Source: an uncultured Aquimarina sp. (GTDB lineage: Bacteria; Bacteroidota; Bacteroidia; Flavobacteriales; Flavobacteriaceae). Taken from it: 64,000 nucleotides of DNA. The notes beneath the pieces are model-generated. The model had not been told where the DNA came from, did not search any database, and saw only the letters and a program-made list of their open reading frames with translations. Below, piece by piece: positions 9,202 through 17,557 of the stretch (its first letter is position 1; each line of letters begins with the position of its first letter). The position numbers were made by a program, and so were the translations under genes. The DNA lies in the NCBI GenBank assembly GCA_947492105.1, contig CANLMN010000020.1, positions 26,567 to 90,566 on the forward strand, given 5' to 3'.

Positions 9202-9400
9202 AACTTTGCTTTGGTAAAAGCGAAATTCTTTAACCCAATTTTCTTTGATTTTTTTCTTCTCAAAAAGTTTCTTTGGCAACTGTAATGACACCCTTTAGGG
9301 TTCACGAGCGCCTATTTCTCAAATAGGATAGGATCGCAAGTAACTACGCTTTGCCAGAAGCGACGATAGGAGTGAAGTGGGAATGTGTATGGAATGGGGT
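9202..9400 (+). repeat. Right block following site A
   Basis: Starts 'aactttgctttggtaaaagc' and ends near 'gaagtgggaatgtgtatgga'. Related blocks follow site B (10738-10885) and site C (11600-11745), but not site D. Copy A carries an extra ~60 bp (about 9286-9345) compared with B and C. Confidence 0.75.
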
Positions 9401-9669
9401 TATTAACTATTGATCATTGATAGCCACTAATATGTATTTTACCATAATCTTGAAAGAACTAAGTTTATAGAACACTGAAAATAGGGGTTTTCACCTGTTT
9501 TTTGATGAACAGTATTTCAGTAAATTTGAATAGTTCAATCGTAATTTTATAATTTTCTCAACTTTTATTCTGTTGCATTTAATAGTTGGAATATCAATTA
9601 GAATTATTATAAACCACTAATGTCAGTTGCTATTTTATGTGTTAATATTATTAAACTAAATATAAATTT
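9401..9669. other. Upstream region of the cassette-borne secreted protein gene
   Basis: AT-rich sequence with no ORF or repeat recognised. It presumably holds the promoter of the gene at 9670, but no clear Bacteroidetes -33/-7 pair could be fixed by eye. Confidence 0.4.
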
Positions 9670-10467
9670 ATGAAACACTTTTCACTATTATTATTTTTCG
9701 TTTTATCTACTGCCTTTTCGCAAGATAATGTGGTATATCATTTTACTAAAAGTACTGTAATTAACTCATATGATCTTAAAGCAAATCCACAAATAGTATC
9801 GAAATCAATTGAGATTGCTCAAAAAGAATGGAGATTTGTTATCGATCAAGAAATAGCGAGTGGGTATGTTATAAGATTCCTAAAATGGAATAAAGATTCT
9901 CCCCAAAATGAAAAGTTTTACGAAGCTAAAACGAATAAGGGAGAAAGGTTATATTTCTATATTACTACCACTCAATTTAATGATAATGTTGAAAAGTATG
10001 TAAACAAGAATCCTAGATGGAGTTTTGTAACTGGAGCGATAACAATTCCAATCAAAATTAGACCAGGAGGTGATAAAAAAGATACAGAAGGTAACTTATT
10101 AAGACCTTTTGACTTTACAGGAGAAGTTAATGTTGGTTTGTCTATTGGATTACGTATAAAAATGGGATCTAACAATAGTAAGTTTTTTTTAATACCATCT
10201 ACTGGAATCAATTTAACTGCGATAAGTATTGATGAAAGCACTGTTACTAATGGTTTTGTAACTTCAAAAACAAATGCTTCTTCATTAACACCATTTATTG
10301 GTTTAATATGTGAATACGATAGTTTTCAAATAGCTCTGATGACTGGATGGGATAATTTGTCAGGAAGAACAGGTGAAAATTGGATATATCAAGGTAAACC
10401 GTGGTTTGGGATAGGTTTAGGATATAACATTTTTAACACTAGTAATAATAAACCTAACAATGATTAA
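9670..10467 (+). CDS. Secreted beta-rich protein of unknown function
   Basis: 265 residues from ATG. A signal peptide is clear (residues 1-17, 'MKHFSLLLFFVLSTAFSQ'). The C-terminal half alternates short hydrophobic strands ('GEVNVGLSIGLRIKM', 'IPSTGINLTAIS', 'PFIGLICEYD', 'PWFGIGLGYNIF'), which suggests an outer-membrane beta-barrel or a periplasmic beta-sheet protein. I do not recognise the family. It is the only gene between attC-like sites A and B, in the usual cassette orientation with the site after the gene. Its last third is duplicated at 8600-8864, evidence of rearrangement at this cassette. Confidence 0.75.
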   Translation: MKHFSLLLFFVLSTAFSQDNVVYHFTKSTVINSYDLKANPQIVSKSIEIAQKEWRFVIDQEIASGYVIRFLKWNKDSPQNEKFYEAKTNKGERLYFYITTTQFNDNVEKYVNKNPRWSFVTGAITIPIKIRPGGDKKDTEGNLLRPFDFTGEVNVGLSIGLRIKMGSNNSKFFLIPSTGINLTAISIDESTVTNGFVTSKTNASSLTPFIGLICEYDSFQIALMTGWDNLSGRTGENWIYQGKPWFGIGLGYNIFNTSNNKPNND

Positions 10468-10473
10468 ATTAAA

Positions 10474-10626
10474 AAGCAAGTATAGAATACGCCATTTTCA
10501 AACAAATCTAAAAGGTTAACTTTTTTATGGCGGTGGCTATGCGATGGCAAATTGAGTTTAAAAATAAATGCCATTGAGACATTTAAATTTTTAAAAAACA
10601 ATCGAGCGCTTGGTAGCGGCAATTTT
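10474..10626 (+). repeat. Left block of cassette-boundary element B
   Basis: Nearly identical to the block before site A, apart from a variable patch around 10517-10550 ('ttttttatggcggtggctat'). Ends 'gcggcaattttacc' at the core of site B. Confidence 0.75.
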
Positions 10627-10737
10627 ACCTAACGGCTAATTATAGCATCTGCATCTATGTAAAATAGAACAGAAAAAGTTCTATTCACCGTTTTACTTAT
10701 ATAAATACATTTGTACTATAATGTACTTGCGTTATGT
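10627..10737 (+). repeat. attC-like inverted-repeat site B
   Basis: Outer arms ACCTAAC (10627-10633), which fits the integron RYYYAAC consensus, and GTTATGT (10731-10737). Inner arms ATTATAG (10639-10645) and CTATAAT (10716-10722). It equals site A with about 90 bp removed from the interior, so the terminal structure varies while the core boxes are kept, as among attC sites. Confidence 0.6.
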
Positions 10738-10885
10738 CACTTTGCTTGGGAGAAAGCGTTTTACCAAAGACAAATCTTCTTTTATTTTTTTTCTTCTCAA
10801 ATGTTTCCTTAAAAATGTAATGGAATACGCTTTGCCCGAAGCGACGATAGGAGCGAAGTGGGAATGTGTATGGAATGGGATTGTT
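10738..10885 (+). repeat. Right block following site B
   Basis: Contains 'tttgcttgggagaaagcg' and 'tttgcccgaagcgacgatag', matching the right blocks of sites A and C. The short ORFs called in it on both strands fall in repeat sequence and are not genes. Confidence 0.7.
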
Positions 10886-10960
10886 AAAATTAAGTTTGTC
10901 AACTTGTAATATAATTTAATATTAACTATATTACACCAATAGTATGATGATTTAAACAAA

Positions 10961-11224
10961 ATGAATATGGCAACAGTTCGCAAAACGGTAACTTTTACCG
11001 AACAACAAGATAAATGGATAAAAGCTCAAATCGAAGCTGGAGAATATACTAATGATAGTGAATATTTACGAAATCTTGTGCGTCTAGATCAAGCAAATAA
11101 CACAAAATTTAATTCTCTTAAAACCAAACTCATAAATGGACTTGAAAGTGGTGTTAGCACTAAATCATTACCTGAAATTATGAAAGAAGTTGAAGCACGT
11201 ATGCGAGAAGATGGGCGTTTATAA
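10961..11224 (+). CDS. parD: ParD-family antitoxin
   Basis: 87 residues; ATG at 10961 or, as often in the family, two codons later at 'MATVRKTV'. The N-terminus is the beta-strand of a ribbon-helix-helix DNA-binding fold ('RKTVTFTEQQDKWIKAQIEAGEYTNDSEYLRNLVR'-like region, residues 5-45). The C-terminus is a charged helix ('EIMKEVEARMRED') that should wrap the toxin. It overlaps the ParE start by 14 bases, so the two are translated together. As in other ParDE pairs, ParD probably neutralises ParE and represses the operon. It lies between attC-like sites B and C. Confidence 0.88.
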   Translation: MNMATVRKTVTFTEQQDKWIKAQIEAGEYTNDSEYLRNLVRLDQANNTKFNSLKTKLINGLESGVSTKSLPEIMKEVEARMREDGRL

Positions 11225-11510
11225 ACTTTCTAAAAAAGCAGAAATCGATTTGGCTAAAATGTATGAATTCGGTATATCCAAATTCGGCTTACTTCAAGCT
11301 CAAAAATACTTTTTAGAAATGCACGATGTTTTTCAAGTACTTGATGAAAATGAAAATTTAGGTAGAGATGCTTCTGAATATATTGAAGACTTAAGACGAT
11401 TTGCTTTTAAGGCGCATACATTATTTTATTTACAAACGACAGGTGGAATTTTTATTCTTAGGGTTTTAAGTCAACGGATGGACTATCAGCGTAACCTGAA
11501 TATAGTCTAG
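11211..11510 (+). CDS. parE: ParE/RelE-superfamily toxin
   Basis: ATG at 11211 gives 'MGVYKLSKKAEIDLAKMYEFG', the normal beginning of ParE-type toxins; the longer frame from a TTG at 11190 is not needed. About 99 residues. Family landmarks are 'SKKAEIDLAKMYEFGISKFG', 'GRDASEYIEDLRRFAFKAHTLFY' and 'FILRVLSQRMDYQ'. ParE toxins poison DNA gyrase; RelE relatives cut mRNA. Sequence alone favours ParE because of the ParD partner. Site C starts 38 bases after the stop, a tight cassette-like arrangement. Such pairs stabilise large integron arrays in vibrios. Confidence 0.88.
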   Translation: MGVYKLSKKAEIDLAKMYEFGISKFGLLQAQKYFLEMHDVFQVLDENENLGRDASEYIEDLRRFAFKAHTLFYLQTTGGIFILRVLSQRMDYQRNLNIV

Positions 11511-11548
11511 GAATTTTCTAGAATTAGGTATAACTTATCGCTATTTTA

Positions 11549-11599
11549 TATAACGTCGGATTATAGAGCATTTTTGCTCTATAATGTTCTGCGTTATGT
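11549..11599 (+). repeat. attC-like inverted-repeat site C (short form)
   Basis: The cleanest site. Outer arms ATAACG (11550-11555) and CGTTAT (11592-11597). Unpaired spacers TCGG on the left and GTTCTG on the right. A perfect 11-bp inner stem (11560-11570 with 11575-11585) carries a 4-base loop. Its 51-bp length, bulged spacer and core boxes match a compact attC site. The right core GTTATGT differs from the GTTRRRY consensus at one position. Confidence 0.65.
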
Positions 11600-11745
11600 A
11601 ACTTTGCTTTGGTAAAAGCGAAGTTTATTATCTCAAATTTTCTTTTATTTTTTTTCTTCTAAATGTTTCTTTAAAAATGTAATGGAATACGCTTTGCCCG
11701 AAGCGACGATAGGAGTGAAGTGGGAATGTGTATAGAATGGGAATA
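11600..11745 (+). repeat. Right block following site C
   Basis: Begins 'aactttgctttggtaaaagc' as at site A, and runs through 'gaatacgctttgcccgaagc' to 'gaagtgggaatgtgtataga'. It is followed by about 140 bp of AT-rich leader before the nuclease gene. Confidence 0.7.
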
Positions 11746-11886
11746 TTCTTCCTAATTTTCAATTAATTACGGAATTCCGTAGAAAGTTACTTGTTAAAAT
11801 TCTTTATATTGTGATGGCGTTATAGACCTCTTACTATCTATAAATTCTGGATAAATATTATAACTAAAGAATTATACAATTAATTT

Positions 11887-13893
11887 ATGTTTTTAGAAAA
11901 ACTCAACATCAAAAATTTCAGAGGGATTAAAGAATTAAAACTTAATTTCAATAGTAGTGTAAATATTATAATAGGAGAAAATAATGCAGGGAAATCAGCA
12001 ATTATAGATGCTCTTCGTATTTGTTTAAGTATTGGTAAGCAATGGAAAGATATTGGTATTAAAAATGATGAAGATTTTCATATTAATGTTAACGAGCTAA
12101 ATTCTCCTTTAGAACCCATAGAATTTGGCTTAGTATTTAAAATAGAAACACCTCAGGATAGAGAATATTTTCAAAGTTTACTTTGGCAAAATCCTGATGA
12201 CCCAAACGATATTAACTTACAAATACAAGCAAGATATTCATTAGAAACTAACCCTAAAAGTAATCAAGTATTAAGATGGGACATTTGGGGAGGACAAAAT
12301 CCTGGTCAAAGAATAAAACCAGAAGAAGCTCAGCTATTATTTTATTCTTACCTAGAACCACTAAGGAATGCTGAATTAGAATTAAGACCTTATGCAAAAG
12401 GTAATAAAGTTACTTCTCTATTCAAAGAAATGACTAAATATAATAAAGTCAATGAGGAAGGAGAAGATGAAGAAGTTGAGCTTAATATTGATAAAAAAAA
12501 CCAGCTAGCAAATACTCTTCAAAATGTAATTCAAGATAGAGATTGGACAGGAGTTGTAAAGACAGGTGAAAGTTTTGTAAATGAACATTTAGAGAAAGCT
12601 GATATAAGGAAAAAAGAATCTAGAGTACATTTAAAATTATTAGAATATAAATATGATAATATAGTTAAAGGTGTTTTAACTAGAAAACCTATTTATCAGG
12701 AGGAACTATTAGGTGGAGATTATACCCAACAAAAGTATTTTGATATTAGTCAAAACGGTTTGGGAGAAAACAATTTAATTTTAGCATCATCAGTTCTTGG
12801 AGATTTAAAAAACAGAAGAGCTGAACAAATAGAACATTATTATGCCCTTTTAATAGAAGAGCCAGAAGCTCATTTACATCCTCAAAAACAGAATTCATTC
12901 TTTAATTACTTAAGTAGTTTAAAGGATTTAGGAGTACAAATATTTATTACTTCTCATTCTCCAACTATAACTGCAAAATCAGATTTAGATAATTTATTAG
13001 TCTTACAAAAACAAGAAGATTTAATTAACAATTTTGCATTGAAAAAATCAGAATTAAGTCCTAACAATAAAAACTATTTGAGGAAGTTTTTGGATGTTAC
13101 CAAGTCTCAACTCTTTTTCTCAAATGGGACAATTTTGGTTGAGGGAATCTCAGAAGCGTTATTACTTCCTGTATTTGCAGAAATAATGGGTGAAGAATTT
13201 AATTTAGATAAAAATGGAATTGAATTAATCAATATAAATGGAGTTGCATTTGAACCATTTGCTAAACTTTATAATTCTGAAGATGTCAGTAAACGCTTAT
13301 CAGCTTTTTGTTCAATAATAACAGATAATGATAAAGGATTAATTGCTCCAAAACATTTTATTAGTGAAGAACAAGATATAGATTCTCCCAAGGCTAAACT
13401 TATTTTTAATAAACTTAAAGAAATAGGAATCGTAGATACAAATAATAGAATAATAAACTTTGATAATAATGTGGATTTAATAATTGAAAATTATGAAGAC
13501 GAATCTATATTTATTAAAGGAGTTTTAAATGAAATGTATGATAAGATATCTGATAGAGCTTTTAAAGCAAAGGAGTTAGAAAAAGCAAATTTAAAGGTTG
13601 TTTTAGCAGAAAATACCTTTGAATATGAATTAATGGTTTCAAATACTGCCAATGCTAAAACTATGTTAGATGTTTATAAACGTATGCATCCAAGAACAAT
13701 ATTTGTAGCTGATGATGAATCATTAGATACTAAAGCATTAGATTTATTAGAAAAACTAAAATCTAATAAAGATAAATCAGAATTCGCACAACAACTCGCG
13801 CTTGTATTAGAAAAAATAGATGCTTTAAGAAATACTTTTGTAGTTCCTGATTATATTCAAGAGTCAATTCGTTGGGTAATAAATAGAGAATAA
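11887..13893 (+). CDS. gajA: OLD-family ATPase/TOPRIM nuclease, Gabija GajA-like
   Basis: 668 residues from ATG. N-terminal ABC-type ATPase with Walker A 'GENNAGKS' (residues 30-37), Walker B 'LLIEEPEAHLHPQ' (about 320) and the switch 'FITSHSP' (about 353). The C-terminal half is a TOPRIM nuclease with 'ILVEGISEALLLP' (about 415), 'DNDKG' (about 480) and 'VADDESLD' (about 607), the E and D residues expected to bind metal. A UvrD-like helicase overlaps the stop by one base. This is the class 2 OLD arrangement and the layout of the Gabija anti-phage system, in which GajA nicks DNA when nucleotides are depleted. From memory the Bacillus GajA has about 580 residues, so this one is longer. Exact Gabija membership needs a profile search. 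Confidence 0.85.
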   Translation: MFLEKLNIKNFRGIKELKLNFNSSVNIIIGENNAGKSAIIDALRICLSIGKQWKDIGIKNDEDFHINVNELNSPLEPIEFGLVFKIETPQDREYFQSLLWQNPDDPNDINLQIQARYSLETNPKSNQVLRWDIWGGQNPGQRIKPEEAQLLFYSYLEPLRNAELELRPYAKGNKVTSLFKEMTKYNKVNEEGEDEEVELNIDKKNQLANTLQNVIQDRDWTGVVKTGESFVNEHLEKADIRKKESRVHLKLLEYKYDNIVKGVLTRKPIYQEELLGGDYTQQKYFDISQNGLGENNLILASSVLGDLKNRRAEQIEHYYALLIEEPEAHLHPQKQNSFFNYLSSLKDLGVQIFITSHSPTITAKSDLDNLLVLQKQEDLINNFALKKSELSPNNKNYLRKFLDVTKSQLFFSNGTILVEGISEALLLPVFAEIMGEEFNLDKNGIELININGVAFEPFAKLYNSEDVSKRLSAFCSIITDNDKGLIAPKHFISEEQDIDSPKAKLIFNKLKEIGIVDTNNRIINFDNNVDLIIENYEDESIFIKGVLNEMYDKISDRAFKAKELEKANLKVVLAENTFEYELMVSNTANAKTMLDVYKRMHPRTIFVADDESLDTKALDLLEKLKSNKDKSEFAQQLALVLEKIDALRNTFVVPDYIQESIRWVINRE

Positions 13894-15698
13894 TGTACGA
13901 ACATTTATCTGATAAGCAGAAAGAAATACTAAATTACAACCAAGGAACAGTTGTAGTAAAGGCTTGTCCAGGAAGTGGAAAAACTTATTCTGTATCTGCT
14001 CGAATCTCTAAATTATTATATGAAAACGAATTTAAGAGAAAAGGTATTGCTGCAATTTCTTTTACTAATGTAGCTTGCTCTGAAATTGAAGAGAAACTTA
14101 GAGATGATTTTGGTATATATGTTCCTTTAAAGCATCCTCATTTTATAGGAACTATCGATAGTTTTATAAATACATACATATTTCTCCCATTTGGTCATTT
14201 AATTATGAAATGCTCAATTCGTCCTGTGCTCGTTGGTGAACCGCATTCAAATTGGTCGCACAAATTATTTCCAACTGATTACAGTCAATTTTTTGATAAA
14301 ACAAGTTTTGGTATAGATGATAAACTAATTAGACTTGCACCACAACAGGCATTTTTTTTCATATGGAATTATTATAATCAACAAGGTAAAGTGAATGGAA
14401 ATATCCAGAATATAATTGATTCTAAAAGGAAATATTTCGCCCAAGGTTATGCCAATCAATCAGATGCTAATTATATCGCTTTAAAAATATTAGAGAATTA
14501 TCCGCTTATTGCAACTAATGTTGCTAATTTGTTTGAATATTTTATTATTGACGAAGCACAAGATACTAATGAAATACAGATGAGGATTCTTGATATATTA
14601 AAAAACTCAGGTACAAATAATATAATGTTGATTGGAGATAGAGATCAATCTATTTTTGAATGGAACGATGCAAAACCTGAACTATTTGATAAAAAATTTG
14701 ACGAATGGGAAAGCATTCTACTTGATGAAAACCGAAGAAGTTCACAAGCTATTTGTGATTTCACAAAAAATTTATCATCATTTGAGAAATCAGAAGCTGT
14801 AAATGAAGAAGTAGCTGATTATGATTTGGCACCTCAAATAATAGGGTATAAGCTGCCTAAGAAAAAAACTAAAAAAGACCCAACAATAATAAGTCAAGAA
14901 GAAAGTAAATCAAGTTTTGAAAATATTTTATCAGGATTTTTAAAGTTATGTAGTGAAAATGATATCGAAATTAATAAGAAAAACGTAGCCGTATTATATA
15001 GAGGTAAAAGTAGCTCCAAATATTTAGGTTTAAATCTTGATATTTCATCCTATGAAAATATTCCGTGGATAGACAAACAATATCACGTTAGAAATATCAT
15101 TTTAGGAAAACATTTAATAGATAATCAAGATTTTTTCAAAGGTTATAGACTTTTAGAAAAAGGGTATTTTGAAGCATTATATAGAAAAGCAAATCGTAAT
15201 TTTTATTGTACAGATGATTTTATAAAGACTCAAATAGAGCTTAATGGATTTATGAAGCATAGAGATACTGTCTTTAATTTTATAAATAAGCTTTCAGAAA
15301 CTAATGGTAAAACGTTTAATCAATGGATTGATGAATCCAATAAAAAAATAAAAGATAGCGGAATAGCATTAAATATTAATCCAGAAAATGGAGATGTTTT
15401 AATAGATGATTATTATGCAAGTAATTTAAATTCAGATAGTATACACCCATTTTATTATGGTACAGTTCATTCTGTTAAAGGTAAAACTTTCGAAGCTGTG
15501 TTATTACTTTTAGGTAAAAAAGCAGGTCGACCAAATTATGCAACAATATTAAATGCACCAGACTTTAATGCTTTAAAAGACAGCTATAAAGAAGAATTAA
15601 GAATAGTTTATGTTGGGTTAACTAGACCTAGAAAAATACTAATAATGGCTGTTCCTGATTCAGATACAGAAGTTTGGAATAGCAAAATGCAAAGCTAG
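13893..15698 (+). CDS. gajB: UvrD-like SF1 helicase, Gabija GajB-like
   Basis: 601 residues; the ATG overlaps the last base of the nuclease stop (TAATG), so translation is coupled. All SF1A motifs are present: Walker A 'ACPGSGKT' (24-31), Ia 'ISFTNVACSEI', II 'IIDEAQDT' (about 217), III 'LIGDRDQSIFEW' (about 249), IV 'DENRRSSQAI', V 'GTVHSVKGKTFE' (about 523) and VI 'RIVYVGLTRPRK' (about 569). In Gabija, GajB is thought to be activated by DNA ends and to drive nucleotide depletion while complexed with GajA. This protein is about 100 residues longer than the well-studied GajB as I remember it. The stop abuts the stop of the convergent small gene with no spacer. Confidence 0.85.
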   Translation: MYEHLSDKQKEILNYNQGTVVVKACPGSGKTYSVSARISKLLYENEFKRKGIAAISFTNVACSEIEEKLRDDFGIYVPLKHPHFIGTIDSFINTYIFLPFGHLIMKCSIRPVLVGEPHSNWSHKLFPTDYSQFFDKTSFGIDDKLIRLAPQQAFFFIWNYYNQQGKVNGNIQNIIDSKRKYFAQGYANQSDANYIALKILENYPLIATNVANLFEYFIIDEAQDTNEIQMRILDILKNSGTNNIMLIGDRDQSIFEWNDAKPELFDKKFDEWESILLDENRRSSQAICDFTKNLSSFEKSEAVNEEVADYDLAPQIIGYKLPKKKTKKDPTIISQEESKSSFENILSGFLKLCSENDIEINKKNVAVLYRGKSSSKYLGLNLDISSYENIPWIDKQYHVRNIILGKHLIDNQDFFKGYRLLEKGYFEALYRKANRNFYCTDDFIKTQIELNGFMKHRDTVFNFINKLSETNGKTFNQWIDESNKKIKDSGIALNINPENGDVLIDDYYASNLNSDSIHPFYYGTVHSVKGKTFEAVLLLLGKKAGRPNYATILNAPDFNALKDSYKEELRIVYVGLTRPRKILIMAVPDSDTEVWNSKMQS

Positions 15699-15896
15699 TT
15701 ATTCAAATTTCCCATCACTATAATTAACTCGTTTCTTAAAATCAATTACTTCATCCTTTAATTTTTTATTAGCATTTTCAATTAGTTCATTTTGAAGTTT
15801 CATAATTCTAAGTAGGTCGTGAATGGCATTTAAATTATCTAATTGAGTATGAACTATCTGTTCTAGTTGTGCTTTTGTATATCTTGAACTTGGCAT
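15699..15896 (-). CDS. Small coiled-coil protein of unknown function
   Basis: 65 residues from ATG. One long amphipathic helix is likely ('LEQIVHTQLDNLNAIHDLLRIM', then 'ELIENANKKLKDEVIDFKKR'), with no other motif. The TAA starts on the base after the helicase stop. It is transcribed divergently from the XRE regulator at 16033, so the two may share a control region. It could be a partner or antidote of the defence operon, but nothing in the sequence proves it. Confidence 0.55.
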   Translation of the reverse strand: MPSSRYTKAQLEQIVHTQLDNLNAIHDLLRIMKLQNELIENANKKLKDEVIDFKKRVNYSDGKFE

Positions 15897-15918
15897 TGTT
15901 CTTGTTTTAAGATTAAAT

Positions 15919-15987
15919 ATTCCGATTATCAGAACAAATATACATAAATACGGATAAAATAAAATAAATAATTCATAAAATCGGAAT
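15919..15987. promoter_or_regulatory. Spaced inverted repeat, candidate operator
   Basis: ATTCCGAT (15919-15926) and its exact complement ATCGGAAT (15980-15987), 53 bases apart. They lie in the divergent gap between the coiled-coil gene and the XRE regulator. The position suits autoregulation by the XRE protein; this is inference. Confidence 0.4.
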
Positions 15988-16032
15988 AATTTATCTTATT
16001 ATGTAAATTTATGTTCTTAAAATAAGACAATA

Positions 16033-16254
16033 ATGACCGAATTAGGATTGTTCCTATCAAGAAAATCAGTTAATCGTTCCGATGTCTCAAGAAAGACAGG
16101 AATAAGTAAAACAAGGCTTAGTGAGTTAGCTAATAATGAGCGTACTAAGCTTAGAGCTGATGAATTATATCTAATTGCTTTAGCAATTGATGTAGACCCT
16201 TGTGAAGTATTTAAGCAAGTCTGCAAAGACCTTAAATTAAAAGAAGAAAACTAA
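16033..16254 (+). CDS. XRE-family HTH regulator
   Basis: 73 residues from ATG, essentially a lone helix-turn-helix domain: 'SVNRSDVSRKTGISKTRLSELANNERTKLRADELYLIALAIDVDP'-type layout, with recognition helix 'SKTRLSELAN'. Cro/C1-type proteins of this size usually repress a neighbouring operon. It sits just after the Gabija-like genes inside the same cassette interval (sites C to D) and is divergent from the coiled-coil gene. It may control that gene or the defence operon. Confidence 0.8.
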   Translation: MTELGLFLSRKSVNRSDVSRKTGISKTRLSELANNERTKLRADELYLIALAIDVDPCEVFKQVCKDLKLKEEN

Positions 16255-16348
16255 TGTCTCTTATCTCCAAAACCAAAATAATTGGAGAATCATTATTTAT
16301 ATTATTTAAAAATCCAAAAATACTACTTTAACCAAATAAAAGATATTT

Positions 16349-16528
16349 ATGAAATTTATAAAAATTACTTTACTAGACGGTAGAACTGTTACTATTAATG
16401 CAAATGAAATATTATATATGGAGCAAATTGATTCTACAACAACAACTATATATATGAAAACAAACTCTGAGCACTTTTTCACTGCGACAATTCAAGTAGA
16501 AACAATACTAGATATGATTAAGAATTAA
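16349..16528 (+). CDS. Small beta-rich protein, 59 residues
   Basis: ATG at 16349 with an in-frame TAA at 16526-16528. The product begins 'MKFIKITLLDGRTVTINANE' and continues 'ILYMEQID', then 'TTIYMKTNSEHFFTATIQVET'. It is shaped like a small SH3-like or FlbD-like fold ('I.LtdG..v.in...I'), and the lines 'ILYME', 'FFT' and 'ETI' resemble a shortened LytTR beta-domain too. It ends 3 bases before the next gene, so they form an operon. Function unknown. Confidence 0.6.
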   Translation: MKFIKITLLDGRTVTINANEILYMEQIDSTTTTIYMKTNSEHFFTATIQVETILDMIKN

Positions 16529-16531
16529 ATA

Positions 16532-16948
16532 ATGACTGTGACTGCCTTAGAATTTATTAAATTAGAATTAGAAAGGCATAATCTAGAATTAATTAACAAA
16601 ACCGATGGAAGGGAAGGGGTTGATTTTTTAATAGGCAACAACCACGTATACTTGCAACCACTAGATTTAGATACTGTAAAACAAAGCATTAAAATACCAA
16701 AACAAGATTTAGGAGAATTAAACGATAACTTGTTTATCGCTTTAGTTTTAATCATAGAAAAACAACCAAGAGTTGTTTATTTAATACCATCTACACAATT
16801 ACAAGATTCTAATAGTAATTTCTTTATAAATAATGAAGTAAGTTTAATGCCAAGCTTATCGAATTGGGAGATTAAAATATCAGGTAAATCCATTGAAGAA
16901 CTAGAAAAATATAGTTTAGAGAAGATAATTGATAAACTAAAAGCATAG
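16532..16948 (+). CDS. Unknown protein, possibly degenerate nuclease-like fold
   Basis: 138 residues, starting 3 bases after the 59-residue gene. The order 'GREGVDFLIGNNHVYLQPLDLD', then 'NLFIALVLIIEKQPRVVYLIPSTQL' resembles small PD-(D/E)XK proteins, where a strand with D, a strand with ExK, and a 'Y.iPS' segment follow each other. Here the expected E-x-K is 'YLQPL', so catalysis would be lost if the fold is right. This is a weak inference. The gene closes the coding part of the C-D cassette interval. Confidence 0.5.
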   Translation: MTVTALEFIKLELERHNLELINKTDGREGVDFLIGNNHVYLQPLDLDTVKQSIKIPKQDLGELNDNLFIALVLIIEKQPRVVYLIPSTQLQDSNSNFFINNEVSLMPSLSNWEIKISGKSIEELEKYSLEKIIDKLKA

Positions 16949-17418
16949 TTTTATAATATTATGTAAAATAGAAGCTATGCGTTTTTACCCAGATGATGCG
17001 TTGGCAAAACGGCCTCAGAAAACTTTGGTTAAAACACGAGATATAATGATTGCTCCTGTGGAGAAATTATAATAGCTGCGAGATGATGCGGCTGGATAAT
17101 GTTAGTACTATTGATTAAACAAAACGTTATAAATCGCCAACACGCCAGCTCGCTCACAAAATCAAAAGTCTACTAGACTTTCAATTTTATGCCGTCTAAA
17201 ATATAGCGATTGAGCCGTAATTGTTTCCAAAGTTTTATGCAGCCTTGATTTTTTTGTTTCTTTTTTCATCAAGGAAAAAAGATAATGAAACATGGAAAAG
17301 AAGATTAATTGAAGTTCTAGGTATAACAAGTGCATAGAATTTTATTTTTCTTAAAATTTATGCTCTTGTGGCAAGCTTACGAGAATCGTCTAAAATTTTT
17401 TATTACGTACATTTTTAT
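16949..17418. other. Non-coding stretch before site D
   Basis: It has short palindromes (AAAGTC...GACTTT at 17165-17181; CCTTGAT...ATCAAGG at 17243-17275) and text such as 'ttatgtaaaatag' that echoes site D. Possibly remnants of further boundary elements. The ORF at 17330-17527 runs into the repeat and is not convincing. Confidence 0.45.
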
Positions 17419-17557
17419 TGAATACGCGATTTTAAATAAGAGCAAAAAGGTTAGCTTTTATTTTGGCGTTGGCAAGCGTTGGATAATTGTGTGTAAAATA
17501 AATTGCCAGAGCAATTTGATTTTATAAAACAATCGAGCGCTTGGTAGCAGCTATTTT
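17419..17557 (+). repeat. Left block of cassette-boundary element D
   Basis: Diverged copy of the block before sites A and B, sharing 'gaatacgc', 'aaaacaatcgagcgcttgg' and the 'attttac' end. Confidence 0.65.

Noticed and set aside
10721-10983. Overlapping ORFs on both strands before parD
   Set aside because: They lie in the right block of a repeated element that recurs at other places without keeping the frames.
17330-17527. 65-codon plus-strand ORF before site D
   Set aside because: It crosses into the left block of element D and the matching blocks at A and B do not keep it open.
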